From DASVAL01 sp035649575 (GTDB lineage: Bacteria > Planctomycetota > UBA1135 > UBA2386), in the NCBI GenBank assembly GCA_035649575.1, contig DASRJH010000218.1, forward strand, positions 1 to 14,625: a stretch of DNA of 14,625 bases, written 5' to 3'. The first letter of the stretch is position 1. Every line of letters begins with the position of its first letter. The translations under genes were made by a program, and so were the position numbers. Shown piece by piece: positions 13,487 through 14,625 of the stretch. The notes under the pieces are model-generated. The model saw only the letters and a list, made by a program, of their open reading frames with translations, searched no databases and was not told the DNA's origin.

Positions 13487-14550
13487 CGGCGCAACTGCCT
13501 CCAGCACAGCGGCAGGCCACCGGCCAACAACAACACGGCCGGCAGCCAAGCGCTCCAAGGGCTTTGCGTCGTAGCCAGCAGGCGCGCGCCGAGCACCTCG
13601 CCGAGGTAGAACAGGGCGAGCGGGATCAAGGCGAGCACGAGAGCCACCATGCGCCCGCGTTCGCGTGCAAACTCGGCGATGCAGTAGCCGATCGGCGCGA
13701 GCAACGCCGGCATCAGCGCGAAGCAACACCGGCGGAACAGCGTGTAGACGGCCTCGTGCGGAGCCCGGTGCACACCGCGCAGGACTTCGGACAACAACTG
13801 GTCACTGCGCATGTCGTCGTTGCTGTCGTCACGCCGTTCGCGGTTGATCAGGTCGTGCAGCGAGAGCGAGATCGGCAGCCCTTCGCTGACGTTTCCGCCG
13901 ATGGGGTCCCGGATGCCCGTCAGCACGATCGAGAGTGTCTCTGCATGCTCCTCGATGGGCAGGATGGCGATCTTGTCCACGTGCAGGATCGGCGACTCGA
14001 GATCCCGGAGCGGACCGTCGGACGGGCAGAACAGGATGCAGTCGAAGTACTCGTAGTCTTCGTGCCGGCGAAACGTCATCACGTAGCCCGTCTCGAGCAC
14101 CTTGATGCGGTCGCTGCCGAGCTTCAGGTTGACGAATGCGTTGCGCACGACTTCGGCGATGACGCGGTACTTGCGGAAGTGCACGTCGGGGATCACGTAG
14201 TGCAACGCCAGCGAGCCGATCACGGACAGGGCGATGCCAACCAGCACGGCGGCAGTCATGGGCACACGCGGCGACAGGCCCGCAGCGCGGATCGCGATGA
14301 GCTCGCGATCCTGGGACGCGCGCGTGAAAGTCAGCACCGTCGCGATCAGGAACGCAATCGTGAGCAGGTGCGGAAAGGAATCGAGCGCCCAGAGCACGAT
14401 GATCAGCGCAGCGTCGAGCAGTCCGCCGCCCTGCGACCTCTGGATGCCGCGCGCGATCAGCGAGACCAGCACGACCGCGAACAGCACCAGGAAGGTGATT
14501 CCGGCGTTGACCACCAGTTCCTTCAAGTAGTATCGGTGCAGTTTCCACAT
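13483..14550 (-). CDS. lptF: LptF-like LPS-export permease subunit
   Basis: This 355-residue permease, partner of LptG in the LptB2FG complex, drives LPS out of the inner membrane. It has membrane segments at about 17-35, 48-76 and 97-120, then a soluble periplasmic domain, then three segments in the last 80 residues. The coupling-helix motif ELIAIRAAGLSP (83-94) is typical. Start ATG 14550 (MWKLHRYYLKEL) is chosen because family members begin just before this R-Y-x-x-x-E-L segment. ATG 14607 would add 19 Arg-rich residues with poor third-position GC, although an AGGG lies 7 bases before it. The stop TGA overlaps lptG as ATGA. Outer-membrane LPS export is consistent with a Gram-negative cell plan. 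The gene is first in the operon visible here; its promoter is probably just beyond 14550. Confidence 0.87.
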   Translation of the reverse strand: MWKLHRYYLKELVVNAGITFLVLFAVVLVSLIARGIQRSQGGGLLDAALIIVLWALDSFPHLLTIAFLIATVLTFTRASQDRELIAIRAAGLSPRVPMTAAVLVGIALSVIGSLALHYVIPDVHFRKYRVIAEVVRNAFVNLKLGSDRIKVLETGYVMTFRRHEDYEYFDCILFCPSDGPLRDLESPILHVDKIAILPIEEHAETLSIVLTGIRDPIGGNVSEGLPISLSLHDLINRERRDDSNDDMRSDQLLSEVLRGVHRAPHEAVYTLFRRCCFALMPALLAPIGYCIAEFARERGRMVALVLALIPLALFYLGEVLGARLLATTQSPWSAWLPAVLLLAGGLPLCWRQLRR

Positions 14551-14625
14551 CGCGCGTTCACCATGGTTCCGCAAGGCTCGACACCGAGCAACGATCCGCT
14601 TCCCCATTCTGTGGCCCTGAAGTGT

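Noticed and set aside
12458..13609. 383-codon plus-strand frame antisense to lptG
   Set aside because: It is antisense to a clear LptG with membrane segments and shows only shadow composition.

Overview
The window is GC-rich bacterial DNA with very strong G/C preference at third codon positions. No taxonomic marker such as an rRNA gene is present. The gene content suggests a Planctomycetota-like or related Gram-negative chromosome: LptF/LptG-type permeases, several secreted or membrane-anchored proteins without recognisable families, carboxypeptidase-regulatory-like beta-sandwich repeats, and an Asp-rich DxDxDG-type secreted protein. This placement is an inference. I see no IS element, phage gene, CRISPR array, tRNA or rRNA.

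Left part (1-3611): the 3' part of a large extracytoplasmic protein with repeated carboxypeptidase-regulatory-like domains runs into a gene for a membrane-anchored protein of unknown function. These two face a DUF1444 (YtpQ-like) membrane-anchored gene and overlap it tail-to-tail. Middle (3852-8698): a likely operon of a NifS/IscS-type cysteine desulfurase, mutS (overlapping it through GTGA) and a tandem-GNAT-like acyltransferase. A DUF1624 multi-pass membrane acyltransferase-like protein lies convergent to it (8722-9891).

Centre right (9892-11131): a stretch of about 340 bases has no large gene. It carries a possible tiny ORF, perhaps frameshifted, and a perfect 8-bp terminator-like hairpin. 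It is followed by a secreted protein with a DHDGDGD calcium-loop-like motif. This gene is the most interesting item. Its ORF stops at a TGA right after a Cys codon, yet the same frame continues for 43 codons with fully coding-like composition. The continuation ends 7 bases before the next, convergent gene. A long hairpin begins 2 bases after the TGA. Candidate explanations are a selenocysteine (Cys-Sec) protein, a nonsense mutation or a sequencing error.

Right part (11139-14550, minus strand): a secreted protein of unknown function lies downstream of a tightly coupled lptF-lptG-small-membrane-protein operon. Both junctions in that operon are ATGA overlaps. The 37-residue single-pass protein is a plausible unrecognised partner of the LPS-export permease.
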